Numbered from the stretch's first letter, positions 1 to 9,875 are shown. The stretch is DNA of 64,000 nt from Cellulophaga lytica DSM 7489 (GCF_000190595.1 NC_015167.1:1098501-1162500), one strand, 5' to 3'. The notes: generated from the sequence alone by a model not told the origin. Program-made: numbers and translations.

Positions 1-686
1 ATCCTGGTTTTGGAAATAGTGATTTTCCTTCACAAAAAGAATATGAGTATACTTTTGACAATATTGCTAAAACAATAAATTCATTTTTAGAGCAAAAATC
101 TATAACAAGTTACGCTATTATGATACAAGATTATGGCGCACCTATAGGATTTAGAATAGCAACAGCAAACCCAGATAGAATAACCGCCATAATTAACCAA
201 AATGGTAATGCTTATGAAGAAGGTTTAGGTGAAGCTTGGAAAACTACAAAAGAGTTTTGGGCTAACAGAAATGAAACTACAGAAAATGCATTACTACCAT
301 CATTTTCCTTAGAAGGTTTAGAATGGCAATACACGCACGGCACCAGAAATTCAGAAAATATAAATCCAGATACTTGGCATTTAGACTACCTTAGATTATC
401 TAGACAAAATGCGCATACTGTAAATTTAGATTTGTTTTATGATTATCAAAATAATATAAAACTATACCCTAAATGGCAACAATATTTAAGAGACAACCAA
501 CCTCCATTATTAATTGTTTGGGGTAAAAATGACGCATTCTTTCCTGAAAGTGGAGCAGAAGCATTTAAAAAAGATGTAAAAAATATAGATTACAATATCT
601 ACAATACCGGTCACTTTGCTCTAGAAGAAGATGCAGATAAAATTATACCAAAAATGAGATCTTTTTTACATAGTTTAAAAAAATAA
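1..686 (+). CDS. alpha/beta hydrolase, haloalkane-dehalogenase-like (5' truncated)
   Basis: The reading frame is open from nt 3, so the gene begins before the window; about 227 residues are visible. It starts at the PGFG-x-S strand typical of alpha/beta hydrolases. The nucleophile elbow is QDYGAP (D at about visible residue 43), an Asp nucleophile as in haloalkane dehalogenases and not the usual Ser. WGKND, a likely acid strand, and NTGHF, the catalytic His, lie near the C-terminus. The Asp-His arrangement suggests dehalogenase or epoxide-hydrolase-like chemistry; the substrate cannot be told. An internal ATG at 120 is not the true start because homologous sequence continues upstream of it. 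Confidence 0.8.
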   Translation, partial: PGFGNSDFPSQKEYEYTFDNIAKTINSFLEQKSITSYAIMIQDYGAPIGFRIATANPDRITAIINQNGNAYEEGLGEAWKTTKEFWANRNETTENALLPSFSLEGLEWQYTHGTRNSENINPDTWHLDYLRLSRQNAHTVNLDLFYDYQNNIKLYPKWQQYLRDNQPPLLIVWGKNDAFFPESGAEAFKKDVKNIDYNIYNTGHFALEEDADKIIPKMRSFLHSLKK

Positions 687-715
687 CATTTTAGTATTGT
701 ATAAATTGCAATAAA

Positions 716-743
716 AAAAGCCTCATTAAAAAATGAGGCTTTT
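716..743. terminator. bidirectional terminator between hydrolase and hemD
   Basis: Perfect 12-bp stem AAAAGCCTCATT with a 4-nt A loop and the complementary arm AATGAGGCTTTT. A-runs and T-runs lie on the two sides, so it can work for both convergent genes. Confidence 0.8.
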
Positions 744-761
744 GCGTATAACGTATTGTTT

Positions 762-1514
762 TTATTTTTTATTTGCAGTAGTAATGTACTTCTGTAAAGC
801 CATTGTCATAGATGGCGTTTCTGGTGTTGGCGCAAGTATATCTATACGTAAACCAGCATCTGTAGCAGCATTAACTGTTGTATTTCCGTAAACAGCTATT
901 TTAGTATCATTCTGTTCAAAGTCAGGAAAATTCTTTAATAAAGATTCAATTCCAGACGGACTAAAGAAAACAAGTATATCATAATACACATCTCTTAAGT
1001 CAGACAAATCACTAATTACTGTTTTGTAAAAAATAGCTCTCTTCCAATCCAAACCAAGACCATCCAATGTTTCAGGAACAATTGGCTTTAATACATCTGA
1101 AGAAGGTAAAAGAAATTTTTCTGTTTTATACTTTTTTAACAACGGGGCTAAATCTGCAAACATTCTTTTACCAACATATATTTTACGTTTACGGTAAACT
1201 ACATATTTCTGAAGATAGTAAGCCACAGCCTCAGACTGGCAAAAGTACTTCATAGAATCTGGCACTTTAAAACGCATTTCTTCTGCTATTCTAAAAAAGT
1301 GATCTACAGAATTTCTACTCGTTAGCACTATTGCTGTAAAGTTATTTAAATCAATTTTTTGCTGACGCACTGTTTTAGCATCAACTCCCTCTACATGTAT
1401 AAACGGTCTAAAATCTACTTTTAACTTCTCCTTTTCAATAAGTCTTGAATAGGGAGAGTTCTCCATTTTAGGTTCTGGTTGAGAAACCAAAATCGTTTTT
1501 ATCTTCATAGACAT
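762..1514 (-). CDS. hemD: uroporphyrinogen-III synthase
   Basis: Cyclises hydroxymethylbilane to uroporphyrinogen III in heme and siroheme synthesis; cytosolic. About 250 residues, the usual length. The two-lobe HemD pattern is recognisable: an N-terminal lobe starting KTILVSQPEP, a TSRNSVDHFF segment, and a C-terminal FFSPSGIESLL segment followed by YGNTT, which lines the active-site cleft in the family. The start at 1514 is chosen because its ATG shares its A with the TGA of the upstream DUF4271 gene (TGATG), suggesting translational coupling; a second ATG at 1508 is also possible. HemD proteins are poorly conserved, so the call rests on the lobes and on the neighbour typical of Flavobacteriia. 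Confidence 0.85.
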   Translation of the reverse strand: MSMKIKTILVSQPEPKMENSPYSRLIEKEKLKVDFRPFIHVEGVDAKTVRQQKIDLNNFTAIVLTSRNSVDHFFRIAEEMRFKVPDSMKYFCQSEAVAYYLQKYVVYRKRKIYVGKRMFADLAPLLKKYKTEKFLLPSSDVLKPIVPETLDGLGLDWKRAIFYKTVISDLSDLRDVYYDILVFFSPSGIESLLKNFPDFEQNDTKIAVYGNTTVNAATDAGLRIDILAPTPETPSMTMALQKYITTANKK

Positions 1515-2167
1515 CAATATTTTAGGTAACTACCTATTATCACAAAAGGTGAAATTTCGAGTGCGCAAAGGTACAAAATAAAATAGAAAAAATTAACTGT
1601 AATGAAATTTCGATGAATTCTTAGCAGATTAACCCAACCAATGCACAGTACAACGATAAACAAAACCAGCGCCAAATAAGCAACTAGCTCAGAATATGGT
1701 GTAATATATGTAAGAAAAATATTAGCGACAAACAACACTAATCCGCTGTAATTTTGATAAGAAACTTTATTAAAAACTATATGAACTATTGCTGTTTCGG
1801 CGTTAAAAATAAAACTATTAATAAATTGTAATACTAATTTTACTACAACAAATAAACTAATAATTGCAAAAATATAAAGGTAATTTATAGGAGTAAGCGT
1901 ACCTCCTATTTTAAAAATACTAAGCAAATAATAAACAAACAAAGCTACATTTAACCATAAAAAAACGCTCCATAAAACATTAAACCAGTTAAATAAAATA
2001 TGTTTTTTACTATGTAAAAAAATGTATTTGTTATTAAATGGTAGCGCTACAAAATTTATAAACTTATGGTAAAAAAAAGTTTTGCTTAAAACCAACACAA
2101 AAAGACTAACCACAAATATCGCGGTAACCCAATCTACATTATTAAAAACCCTTGTTATAGATTCCAT
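1514..2167 (-). CDS. DUF4271 membrane protein
   Basis: 217 residues with about six hydrophobic segments, including ones near residues 15-30, 65-85, 95-115, 140-160, 165-182 and 190-210, so an inner-membrane protein. It matches the DUF4271 family, which in Flavobacteriia sits directly upstream of hemD, as here. Its role is unknown; coupling to hemD only hints at heme biology or shared membrane-stress expression. A -7 box lies 28 bp upstream of the ATG. Confidence 0.75.
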   Translation of the reverse strand: MESITRVFNNVDWVTAIFVVSLFVLVLSKTFFYHKFINFVALPFNNKYIFLHSKKHILFNWFNVLWSVFLWLNVALFVYYLLSIFKIGGTLTPINYLYIFAIISLFVVVKLVLQFINSFIFNAETAIVHIVFNKVSYQNYSGLVLFVANIFLTYITPYSELVAYLALVLFIVVLCIGWVNLLRIHRNFITVNFFYFILYLCALEISPFVIIGSYLKY

Positions 2168-2195
2168 TTTTCTTTTTGTATAAGTATAATTGGCA

Positions 2196-2203
2196 CAAAA
2201 CTA
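2196..2203 (-). promoter_or_regulatory. -7 promoter box for DUF4271-hemD
   Basis: TAGTTTTG on the minus strand fits the Bacteroidota -7 consensus TAnnTTTG and lies 28 bp upstream of the DUF4271 ATG. No convincing -33 TTTG is seen. Confidence 0.5.
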
Positions 2204-2322
2204 CAAATTAATACTTAGACCAACTTTATTAATTAATACGTGTTAAAACTTAAAAAAGACGCAATACTATTGTAAATAAATCATAAAACGCACTTTGGGT
2301 TTTACCACTAAAATTTAAATAG

Positions 2323-2330
2323 TACTTTTG
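2323..2330 (+). promoter_or_regulatory. -7 promoter box for glycosyltransferase-pyrC operon
   Basis: TACTTTTG fits TAnnTTTG. It overlaps the GTG at 2330 that would otherwise extend the glycosyltransferase frame, which argues for the ATG at 2354 as the real start. Confidence 0.6.
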
Positions 2331-2353
2331 TGCATTCAATACTAAAAAAAAGA

Positions 2354-3082
2354 ATGACAGATAGCTTAGTTATAATTCCTACTTTTAATGAGATAGAAAA
2401 TATAGAGGCTATTATTAATGCCGTTTTTGCATTAAAAAAAGAATTTCATATTCTTATTGTAGATGATAACTCGCCAGACGGTACTTCACAAAAAGTAATA
2501 GAACTACAGGCACAATTTAAACACAAACTGTTTTTAGAAGTACGTAAAGAAAAAGCAGGTTTAGGAACCGCATACATACACGGTTTTAAATGGGCAATTG
2601 CTCATAAATACGACTATATTTTTGAAATGGATGCAGATTTTTCTCATTCTCCAAAAGATTTAATGAACCTTTACAATGCTTGTATTGCTGGTGCAGACTT
2701 AGCCATTGGCTCTAGGTATGTAAAAGGTATTAATGTTGTAAATTGGCCTTTGTTTAGAATATTGCTTTCTTATGGCGCATCATTTTATGTAAAAATGATA
2801 ACTGGTATGTGTGTAGATGACCCAACCGCTGGCTTTATTTGTTATAAAAGAAAAGTATTAGAAAACCTAAGTTTAGATACGGTCCGTTTTATAGGGTACG
2901 CTTTTCAAATAGAAATGAAATTTAGAGCACATTTAAAAGGCTTTAAAATACAAGAAGTACCTATTGTTTTTACAGATAGAGTACGCGGAAAATCTAAGAT
3001 GAGTTCTTCAATTATTGGCGAAGCTGTTTTTGGAGTAATAAAAATGAAATACATAAGCTTGTTTCAAAAAAACAAATTTTAA
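2354..3082 (+). CDS. polyprenol monophosphomannose synthase-like GT2 glycosyltransferase
   Basis: 242 residues, a single GT-A domain of family GT2. IIPTFNEIENI begins the nucleotide-binding strand, VDDNSPDGT holds the first acidic motif, and EMDADFSHSP is the metal-binding DxD region. The family transfers mannose or a related sugar from a nucleotide sugar to polyprenyl phosphate at the cytosolic membrane face. There are no C-terminal transmembrane helices, as in the DPM1-type short forms. A GTG at 2330 in the same frame was rejected because it lies in the promoter's -7 box. The gene ends 1 nt before dihydroorotase, so the two are co-transcribed. Confidence 0.85.
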   Translation: MTDSLVIIPTFNEIENIEAIINAVFALKKEFHILIVDDNSPDGTSQKVIELQAQFKHKLFLEVRKEKAGLGTAYIHGFKWAIAHKYDYIFEMDADFSHSPKDLMNLYNACIAGADLAIGSRYVKGINVVNWPLFRILLSYGASFYVKMITGMCVDDPTAGFICYKRKVLENLSLDTVRFIGYAFQIEMKFRAHLKGFKIQEVPIVFTDRVRGKSKMSSSIIGEAVFGVIKMKYISLFQKNKF

Positions 3083-3083
3083 A

Positions 3084-4418
3084 ATGAAAAAGACACTAAT
3101 AAAAAACGCTAAGGTTGTAAATGAAGGCACAATTACCAATTGTGATATTCTTTTAAACGGTAATTATATAGAAAAAATAAGTAGTTCTATTAGTGATGCT
3201 AATGCTACGGTTATAGACGCTAAAGGCAATTACGTATTACCTGGCATTATAGATGACCAAGTACATTTTAGAGAACCAGGACTTACGCACAAAGGAAATA
3301 TTGCTACAGAAAGTAAAGCTGCTGTTGCAGGTGGTGTTACTACTTTTATGGAGCAACCAAATACAAATCCGCAGACAACAACAATAGAAAAGTTAGAAGA
3401 AAAATTTGCTGTGGCAAAAGAGAGCTCTTACGCTAACTATTCGTTTTTGTTTGGTGGTACTAATGACAATTTAGAGGAATTAAAAAAACTAGATAAAAAC
3501 GCTTGTTCTGGTGTTAAACTATTTTTAGGTTCTTCTACCGGAAATATGTTGGTAGATAACGAAGAGGTTATTGAAAAAATATTTAGCAATACAGAAATGG
3601 TTATATCGGCTCATTGCGAAGACGAAACTACTATTCGCAAAAATATGGCTACGTATAAAGAAAAGTACGGAGACAACATTCCTATAGAATATCACCCAAT
3701 TATTAGAAGTACAGAGGCGTGTTATTTGTCTTCCTCTAAGGCTATTGCTCTGGCAGAAAAAACGGGTGCCAGACTACACGTTTTTCATTTATCTACAGGA
3801 AAAGAAACAAGTCTTTTTAGAAACGATATTCCTTTAAAAGACAAAAAAATTACAGCAGAGGTTTGTGTTCATCACTTGTGGTTTTCTGATGAAGATTACA
3901 AAGAAAAAGGAACACTTATAAAATGGAATCCTGCTGTTAAAACTGCAGAAGACAGGTCTATGCTGTGGGACGCTCTTTTAGATGACCGTATTGATGTTAT
4001 TGCAACAGACCATGCACCACATACTTTTGAAGAAAAAGATAACGTTTACACAAAAGCACCATCTGGAGGACCGTTAGTACAACACGTTTTACCAGCTATG
4101 CTAGAGAAAGTTTTAGATGGTACTATTACCATAGAGCGTATGGTAGAAAAAATGTGTCATAACCCTGCTATTTTATTTCAAATTGAAAAAAGAGGATATA
4201 TTAAAGAAGGGTACTTTGCAGATTTAGTTATTGTAGACACCAATAGTCCTTGGCAAGTAAGCAAGTCTAACATTTTATACAAATGTGGTTGGTCTCCGTT
4301 TGAAGACTACACATTTAAATCTAAAATTTCTCATACCTTTGTTAATGGACATTTAGCATATGAAAACGGCGTGGTCTCTGAACAAAAAAATGCACATAGA
4401 TTAACCTTTAACAGGTAA
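3084..4418 (+). CDS. pyrC: dihydroorotase
   Basis: 444 residues; catalyses the reversible ring closure of carbamoyl-aspartate to dihydroorotate in pyrimidine synthesis. The amidohydrolase signature DDQVHFREPGLTHKG near residue 60 carries the HxR substrate-binding triad; here the usual first metal-binding HxH reads QVH, so the first His of that motif is replaced. SAHCEDE and LHVFHLST supply later metal ligands and ATDHAPH near residue 305 is the catalytic Asp region. The QVH replacement is something I recall in Bacteroidota dihydroorotases but cannot verify here. It sits between the glycosyltransferase and a small lipoprotein gene in one transcription unit. Confidence 0.92.
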   Translation: MKKTLIKNAKVVNEGTITNCDILLNGNYIEKISSSISDANATVIDAKGNYVLPGIIDDQVHFREPGLTHKGNIATESKAAVAGGVTTFMEQPNTNPQTTTIEKLEEKFAVAKESSYANYSFLFGGTNDNLEELKKLDKNACSGVKLFLGSSTGNMLVDNEEVIEKIFSNTEMVISAHCEDETTIRKNMATYKEKYGDNIPIEYHPIIRSTEACYLSSSKAIALAEKTGARLHVFHLSTGKETSLFRNDIPLKDKKITAEVCVHHLWFSDEDYKEKGTLIKWNPAVKTAEDRSMLWDALLDDRIDVIATDHAPHTFEEKDNVYTKAPSGGPLVQHVLPAMLEKVLDGTITIERMVEKMCHNPAILFQIEKRGYIKEGYFADLVIVDTNSPWQVSKSNILYKCGWSPFEDYTFKSKISHTFVNGHLAYENGVVSEQKNAHRLTFNR

Positions 4419-4456
4419 TTAAAGAATTAGCGTTACACCATTAACACATATAAAAG

Positions 4457-4882
4457 ATGAAAAAGTTTTTAACGTTACTTTTAGTGATTGCTACAGTTGC
4501 TTCTTGTGCAGAGAGTGCTATTAAAAAACCAGATAATCTTATTAGTGAAGAGGAAATGGTAGATATTTTGTATGATTTAGCACTTATTACAGCTGCAAAA
4601 AATACCAACTCCAATGTATTGGTAGAAAACAATGTAAAAACAATGCCATATATCTATAAAAAATACAATATAGATAGTACACAGTTTGCAGATAGCGATA
4701 TTTATTATGCTGCTAACCCTGTTGTTTATGAAGGTTTTTATAAAGAAATACAGCGTAAATTAGACACCATAAGAACTCAATTAGACCGCAAAAGAGAATT
4801 AAAAGCAGATAGTATTGCTGCTAGCAGAAAAAAGAATCCAGAAAAACTTAAAGTTGCTCCTGTAAAAGCAGGGAAGAAGTAG
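4457..4882 (+). CDS. DUF4296 lipoprotein
   Basis: 141 residues. A short signal peptide ends in the lipobox VASC (Cys17), so it is a lipoprotein. The body (EEEMVDILYDLALITAAKNT and following) matches DUF4296, a Bacteroidota-only family of unknown function, and the C-terminus is Lys-rich. It is 38 nt downstream of pyrC on the same strand and likely shares its mRNA. Its 3' end overlaps the convergent epimerase gene by 35 bp. Confidence 0.75.
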   Translation: MKKFLTLLLVIATVASCAESAIKKPDNLISEEEMVDILYDLALITAAKNTNSNVLVENNVKTMPYIYKKYNIDSTQFADSDIYYAANPVVYEGFYKEIQRKLDTIRTQLDRKRELKADSIAASRKKNPEKLKVAPVKAGKK

Positions 4883-5855
4883 TTTTAATAACGGTATCTA
4901 AATCTGTAAACTTAAAGTTTATAGCTTCTTTAATTTTTGCGTTTTGGTACATATCTTGACTTTTTAAGCCGTGTACTTGCATTTTAGACAGCTTACGACC
5001 TCTTCTGGTAAATAAATGCACCAACCAGTCTAACTTATACAAAATATTTAACTGCCATATTTTTAAAGCCTTAGTTGGTTTTGGCTTGTTAATTTCTTTT
5101 GCTATTTTATCTAAAACCTCTTTAAACGTAGCATTTTTGGTTACAGCAATATAGCGTTCGTTTTTTAAGTCAGATTTCATTAGCTTAATACACATATCTG
5201 CAACATCTGCAACACCTACAAATCCGCTACCACTTGGTGGGTAGTATTTTAAACCATTTGCTATTTTACTAAAAAATTGTCCACTTCCAGAGTCCCAATA
5301 TCCAGGCCCTAAAATAACACCTGGGTTAACAATAACAGCATCTAAACCTTCTTGTGTACCTCGCCAAACTTCCATTTCTGCTGCATATTTTGTAAGTGCA
5401 TAAACATTTACATCTGCATCATTCCATTCTGTTTCTTCAGTAACAATTGGTGTTGCTTCATTTTTACCCAAAGTAGCAATAGAACTTACGTAAGTTAACT
5501 TTTGCACATTATTAGCCAAACAAATATTTACAATATTGGCAGTGCCTTTTGTATTTACGTGTCTTAATTTAAAATAATCATTAGGGTCAAAAGAAATTAA
5601 AGCTGCGCAATGGTAAACGTGCGTAACGTTAATAAATGCATCTTCTAAAGAAGGTATATCTGTAACATCTGCAACAACCCAATTAATTTTTGCAAATAAC
5701 TCATCTGCATTGTCTACATAATAAGAAAATACTTTTTTTACCTGCTCCAAGTTACTGCTTGGCCTATGTATAGCCTTTACTGCATCCTCTGTTTTAAGCA
5801 GCTGCAATAAAAGATGCGCGCCTACTAATCCTGTGCCTCCTGTTACCAATATCAT
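4848..5855 (-). CDS. NAD-dependent epimerase/dehydratase (extended SDR)
   Basis: 335 residues, extended short-chain dehydrogenase fold. The Rossmann motif TGGTGLVGAH starts at residue 5, YVSSIAT gives the catalytic Ser region and YALTKYAAE the YxxxK pair. The family acts on nucleotide sugars or sterol-like and flavonol-like substrates; the substrate is not evident. It is read towards DUF4296 with overlapping 3' ends. The -7 box ends only 4 nt before the ATG, so the mRNA is probably leaderless. Confidence 0.85.
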   Translation of the reverse strand: MILVTGGTGLVGAHLLLQLLKTEDAVKAIHRPSSNLEQVKKVFSYYVDNADELFAKINWVVADVTDIPSLEDAFINVTHVYHCAALISFDPNDYFKLRHVNTKGTANIVNICLANNVQKLTYVSSIATLGKNEATPIVTEETEWNDADVNVYALTKYAAEMEVWRGTQEGLDAVIVNPGVILGPGYWDSGSGQFFSKIANGLKYYPPSGSGFVGVADVADMCIKLMKSDLKNERYIAVTKNATFKEVLDKIAKEINKPKPTKALKIWQLNILYKLDWLVHLFTRRGRKLSKMQVHGLKSQDMYQNAKIKEAINFKFTDLDTVIKTTSSLLLQEQL

Positions 5856-5859
5856 AGTT

Positions 5860-5867
5860 CAAATTTA
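5860..5867 (-). promoter_or_regulatory. -7 promoter box, probable leaderless promoter of the epimerase gene
   Basis: TAAATTTG on the minus strand ends 4 nt before the ATG (spacer AACT). With the usual 5-7 nt from -7 box to start site, transcription would begin at or next to the A of the ATG. Confidence 0.55.
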
Positions 5868-5913
5868 GCAATTTAATTTACTGTAGACTACTGCCAAAGC
5901 TCTCTATTTCTTT

Positions 5914-5921
5914 TATATTTG
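5914..5921 (+). promoter_or_regulatory. -7 promoter box for tyrS
   Basis: TATATTTG exactly fits TAnnTTTG, 28 bp upstream of the tyrS ATG. It lies back to back with the epimerase promoter. Confidence 0.6.
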
Positions 5922-5949
5922 CATCTACTATTACAAAACATAAAACACA

Positions 5950-7245
5950 ATGGCTTCTAATTTTGTCGCAGAATTAAAATGGAGGGGTATGATACATGAT
6001 GTTATGCCCGAAACAGAGGAACACTTACTAGAACAAATGCGTGCTGCTTATGTGGGTATAGACCCAACAGCAGACTCTTTACATATTGGCCATTTGGTTA
6101 GTGTAATGATGCTACGTCATTTTCAACTAGCAGGTCACAAACCATATGCGTTAATTGGTGGAGCTACAGGTATGATTGGTGATCCGTCTGGAAAATCTGC
6201 AGAACGTAATTTGCTAGATGAAAAAACACTTAGACACAACCAAAATGCTATAAAAGACCAGCTATCTCGCTTTTTAGATTTTAAAAGTGACGAAGAAAAT
6301 GCTGCTGTTTTAGTTAATAATTACGATTGGATGAAAGAATTTTCATTTCTAGAATTTATTCGTGATGTTGGTAAACATATTACCGTTAACTACATGATGG
6401 CTAAAGATTCTGTAAAAAAACGTTTAACTTCTGAAGCCAAAGAAGGAATGTCTTTTACAGAGTTTACATACCAATTAGTGCAAGGGTATGATTTTTTCCA
6501 CTTGTTTAAAGAACACAACTGTACCTTACAAATGGGTGGCAGTGACCAATGGGGAAATATTACTACTGGCACAGAAATGATACGTAGAATTGGTGGCGGT
6601 AAAGGCTATGCACTTACCTGCCCATTAATTACAAAAGCAGATGGTACTAAGTTTGGAAAAACTGAAGGTGGTAACATTTGGTTAGATGCAGAACGTACTT
6701 CTCCTTACAAGTTTTACCAATACTGGCTAAACACATCTGATGAGGATGCTGAAAAATTTATAAAAATCTTTACTTTTTTAACTAAAGAAGAAATTGATGC
6801 ATTAATTGCAGAGCATAAAGAAGCGCCACATATGCGTGCTTTACAGAAAAAATTAGCAGAAGAAATTACAATTAGTGTACACTCTAAACAAGATTTAGAT
6901 AACGCAATAAAAGCAAGTAATATTTTATTTGGAAAATCTACTTCTGATGATTTAAAAACCTTAGACGAAAAAACTTTTTTAGATATTTTTGAAGGTGTAC
7001 CACAAGCAGAAGTAACTAAAACAGATATTGAAGAAGGTTTAGATATGATTGGTGCCTTAGCTGCTAAAACTCAGTTTTTAGACTCTAACGGTGCTGCGCG
7101 TAGAGAGCTAAAACAAAATTCTATTTCTGTAAACAAAGAAAAAGTAAAAGAAGATTACGTTATTACTAGCAAAGACTTAATTAACAACAAATTTGTATTA
7201 TTACAACGTGGCAAAAAGAACTATTTTGTATTGGTTGTAAATTAA
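5950..7245 (+). CDS. tyrS: tyrosyl-tRNA synthetase
   Basis: 431 residues; charges tRNA-Tyr. Class I signature HIGHLVSV near residue 47 (after [11 protein letters not shown]), the GGSDQWGNI tyrosine pocket near residue 197, and a KMSKS-equivalent KFGKTEGG near residue 235. A C-terminal S4-like RNA-binding domain follows residue 350 ([21 protein letters not shown]). Length and order are those of bacterial TyrRS. A strong terminator follows. Confidence 0.97.
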   Translation: MASNFVAELKWRGMIHDVMPETEEHLLEQMRAAYVGIDPTADSLHIGHLVSVMMLRHFQLAGHKPYALIGGATGMIGDPSGKSAERNLLDEKTLRHNQNAIKDQLSRFLDFKSDEENAAVLVNNYDWMKEFSFLEFIRDVGKHITVNYMMAKDSVKKRLTSEAKEGMSFTEFTYQLVQGYDFFHLFKEHNCTLQMGGSDQWGNITTGTEMIRRIGGGKGYALTCPLITKADGTKFGKTEGGNIWLDAERTSPYKFYQYWLNTSDEDAEKFIKIFTFLTKEEIDALIAEHKEAPHMRALQKKLAEEITISVHSKQDLDNAIKASNILFGKSTSDDLKTLDEKTFLDIFEGVPQAEVTKTDIEEGLDMIGALAAKTQFLDSNGAARRELKQNSISVNKEKVKEDYVITSKDLINNKFVLLQRGKKNYFVLVVN

Positions 7246-7265
7246 ATTTTAAGATTACATATTTT

Positions 7266-7294
7266 AAAGGCTGGTTATTTACCAGCCTTTTTTT
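7266..7294 (+). terminator. tyrS terminator
   Basis: 10-bp stem AAAGGCTGGT / ACCAGCCTTT with loop TATTT, then a T-run; 20 nt after the tyrS stop. Confidence 0.85.
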
Positions 7295-7497
7295 ATACCT
7301 TTTTTTTAGTTGATAATCCATTTTAGCTATTTTATTCTTAATTAAATTAAGTTTTACATTCTACAGCCACTCGTTTACAGACCAAACAGATACTTGGAAT
7401 ATATTACTATAGAATTGGAAATAATGCTAACTTTAGTGCATTAAACAAAATACTGACACTGACTTAGCCAAAAATCATCAGAAAGAACCAAAAGAAA

Positions 7498-9870
7498 ATG
7501 AAAAAAAAGTTCCTTTTTAGCATAAGCATTCTGCTTTGCTCACTATCAATCTACGCTCAAGAAAATAACAAATCGGTTTTAAGCATTAAACAAATTATGC
7601 AGGGTAGTGACTTTATTGGCCACTTACCTTCTAGTGCTAAATGGTCTCAAGACAGTAAAAGCATTTATTTTAACTGGAATACAGAAAATGCATATAGCGA
7701 CTCTCTTTACGTTTACAACAGCACTAATGGCAATATTAGTAAAGTAGATTTTGAAACCGAATACAACCTACCTTCTACCCCAACTTTTAATTCTAAACGA
7801 ACAAAAAATGTATATATAAAACGTGGTGATATTTTTTATACAGATATTACTACCAATAAAACCATACAGGTTACCCAAACTACAGACCGCGAAAGAAATG
7901 CAAAATTTATAGAAAACGACAGTAAAATTGCATATCAAAAAGGACAAAATATTTATACTTGGAATATAAAAACTGGTGCAACTGCACAAATCACAAATTT
8001 TACAGATAAAAAAGATAAAGAAAAACACTTAAGCGATAAAGATGAATGGTTACGTAATGACCAACTTGCTCTTTTTGATGTTTTAAGAGAACGCAAAGCC
8101 AAAGAAGACGCTCGCAAAAAAGCAATGGAACGCTACAAAGAAAAAGAGCTATTTTCTATATACACAAAAGGTAAGTCTATTAGCAGCCAAAGTATTAGTA
8201 CAGATGGTAGTTATGTAACCTACATTGCTGCCACTTATGCAAGTAACAAGCGTACTACTATGCCGCATTTTGTAACAGAATCTGGCTATGTAGAAAATGA
8301 AAATACACGCTCTAAGGTTGGTGACAAGCCAAGCAGCTATGAGCTTCATATTTATGATATTAAAAACAAAAAAACATACCCTGTATCTTTAAATAATTTA
8401 GAAGGTTTAGATTATGTGCCAGAGTACACTAAAGACTACCCAAACAAAACATATAAAAACGACAACAGAATTGGCTACATAGTTGGTCCTATTTGGAGTG
8501 CAGATGGTAAAAAAGCCGTTTTAGATATTAGCTCTAACGATTATAAAGACCGTTGGATAGTTCTTTTAAATCTTGCTGATGGTACCGTTACCAATTTAGA
8601 CCACCAACACGATAAAGCTTGGATTGCCGGCCCAGGAATTGGTTGGGGTAATTTAGGTTGGTTACCAGATGACAATAGTATTTGGTTCCAGTCTGAAAAA
8701 ACAGGTTATTCTCATTTGTACACCACTAATGTGTTAACTAAAAAAACAAAAGCACTTACCTCTGGTAATTTTGAAATTTATGAACCAACCATTTCTACAG
8801 ACAAAAAACGTTGGTATTTTACAGCTAATAAAAATCATCCTGGAGACAGACAGTTTTATACAATGCCTTTAAAAGGTGGTAAATTAACTCAGTTAACCAC
8901 AATGGTTGGTAATAACGAGGTTACTTTATCTCCAGATGAGCGCCAAATGGCTATTTTACATTCGTACAGCAACAAACCAACAGAGTTATACATACAACCT
9001 AACCCAATAAAAAACAGATCTAAAACAGCTCCAAAACAAATTACAAATTCACTTACAGACAGTTTTAAAAAATACACCTGGAAAGATCCTGAGGTTATTA
9101 CCTTTAAAGCTGAGGACGGAGCCGAGGTATACGCAAGGTTATATCAACCTAAAACAGCAACAAAAAACAAAGCTGCTGTAATTTTTGTACACGGAGCTGG
9201 CTATTTACAAAATGCTCACAAATGGTGGAGCTCTTACTACAGAGAGTATATGTTTCATAACATATTGGTAGATAATGGGTATACTGTGTTAGACATAGAT
9301 TATAGAGGTAGTGCTGGTTATGGCAGCAAGTGGCGAACCGGGATTTACCGCCATATGGGTGGTAAAGATTTATCGGACCAAGTAGATGGCGCAAAATTAT
9401 TAGTAGATAAATATGGTATAGACAAAGATAAAGTCGGAATTTATGGCGGTTCTTATGGCGGATTTATAACATTAATGGGAATGTTTAATGCTCCAGACAC
9501 TTTTAAAGCTGGTGCTGCAATACGTTCTGTAGGTGATTGGGCTGCTTACAACCACGGTTATACTGCACGTATTTTAAATACTCCGGTTACAGATAGCATT
9601 GCTTACAGAAAAAGCTCTCCTATTTATTATGCAGATGGCTTAAAAGGAGATTTATTAATTCTACACGGTATGGTAGATGATAATGTGCATTTTCAAGATA
9701 TGGTACGTTTATCTCAGCGTTTAATAGAGTTAGAAAAAAAGAACTGGGAAATGGCTGTTTATCCTGTAGAGCGTCACGGTTTTGTAGAGCCTAGTAGCTG
9801 GACAAATGAATATACACGTATTTTTAATTTGTTTAATGAGAGTCTTTTAAACATTACCACTAAAGAATAA
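7498..9870 (+). CDS. secreted S9 family prolyl oligopeptidase / DPP IV-like peptidase
   Basis: 790 residues. A signal peptide at 1-20 (cleavage around YAQ) predicts export. Residues about 40-510 form the DPP IV N-terminal beta-propeller; residues about 540-790 form the alpha/beta hydrolase domain. The catalytic triad is visible: Ser652 in GGSYGG, Asp727 in HGMVDDN, His760 in VERHGF. The family removes dipeptides, often after proline, or trims short peptides in the periplasm. The following DUF885 gene starts 5 nt after the stop, so the two are one operon for exported peptide breakdown. The 252 bp upstream, after the tyrS terminator, hold no recognisable -7 box. Confidence 0.92.
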   Translation: MKKKFLFSISILLCSLSIYAQENNKSVLSIKQIMQGSDFIGHLPSSAKWSQDSKSIYFNWNTENAYSDSLYVYNSTNGNISKVDFETEYNLPSTPTFNSKRTKNVYIKRGDIFYTDITTNKTIQVTQTTDRERNAKFIENDSKIAYQKGQNIYTWNIKTGATAQITNFTDKKDKEKHLSDKDEWLRNDQLALFDVLRERKAKEDARKKAMERYKEKELFSIYTKGKSISSQSISTDGSYVTYIAATYASNKRTTMPHFVTESGYVENENTRSKVGDKPSSYELHIYDIKNKKTYPVSLNNLEGLDYVPEYTKDYPNKTYKNDNRIGYIVGPIWSADGKKAVLDISSNDYKDRWIVLLNLADGTVTNLDHQHDKAWIAGPGIGWGNLGWLPDDNSIWFQSEKTGYSHLYTTNVLTKKTKALTSGNFEIYEPTISTDKKRWYFTANKNHPGDRQFYTMPLKGGKLTQLTTMVGNNEVTLSPDERQMAILHSYSNKPTELYIQPNPIKNRSKTAPKQITNSLTDSFKKYTWKDPEVITFKAEDGAEVYARLYQPKTATKNKAAVIFVHGAGYLQNAHKWWSSYYREYMFHNILVDNGYTVLDIDYRGSAGYGSKWRTGIYRHMGGKDLSDQVDGAKLLVDKYGIDKDKVGIYGGSYGGFITLMGMFNAPDTFKAGAAIRSVGDWAAYNHGYTARILNTPVTDSIAYRKSSPIYYADGLKGDLLILHGMVDDNVHFQDMVRLSQRLIELEKKNWEMAVYPVERHGFVEPSSWTNEYTRIFNLFNESLLNITTKE

Positions 9871-9875
9871 CATTT

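Noticed and set aside
2330..2353. GTG start extending the glycosyltransferase by eight residues
   Set aside because: The GTG lies in the -7 box, and the conserved N-terminus begins at the ATG at 2354.
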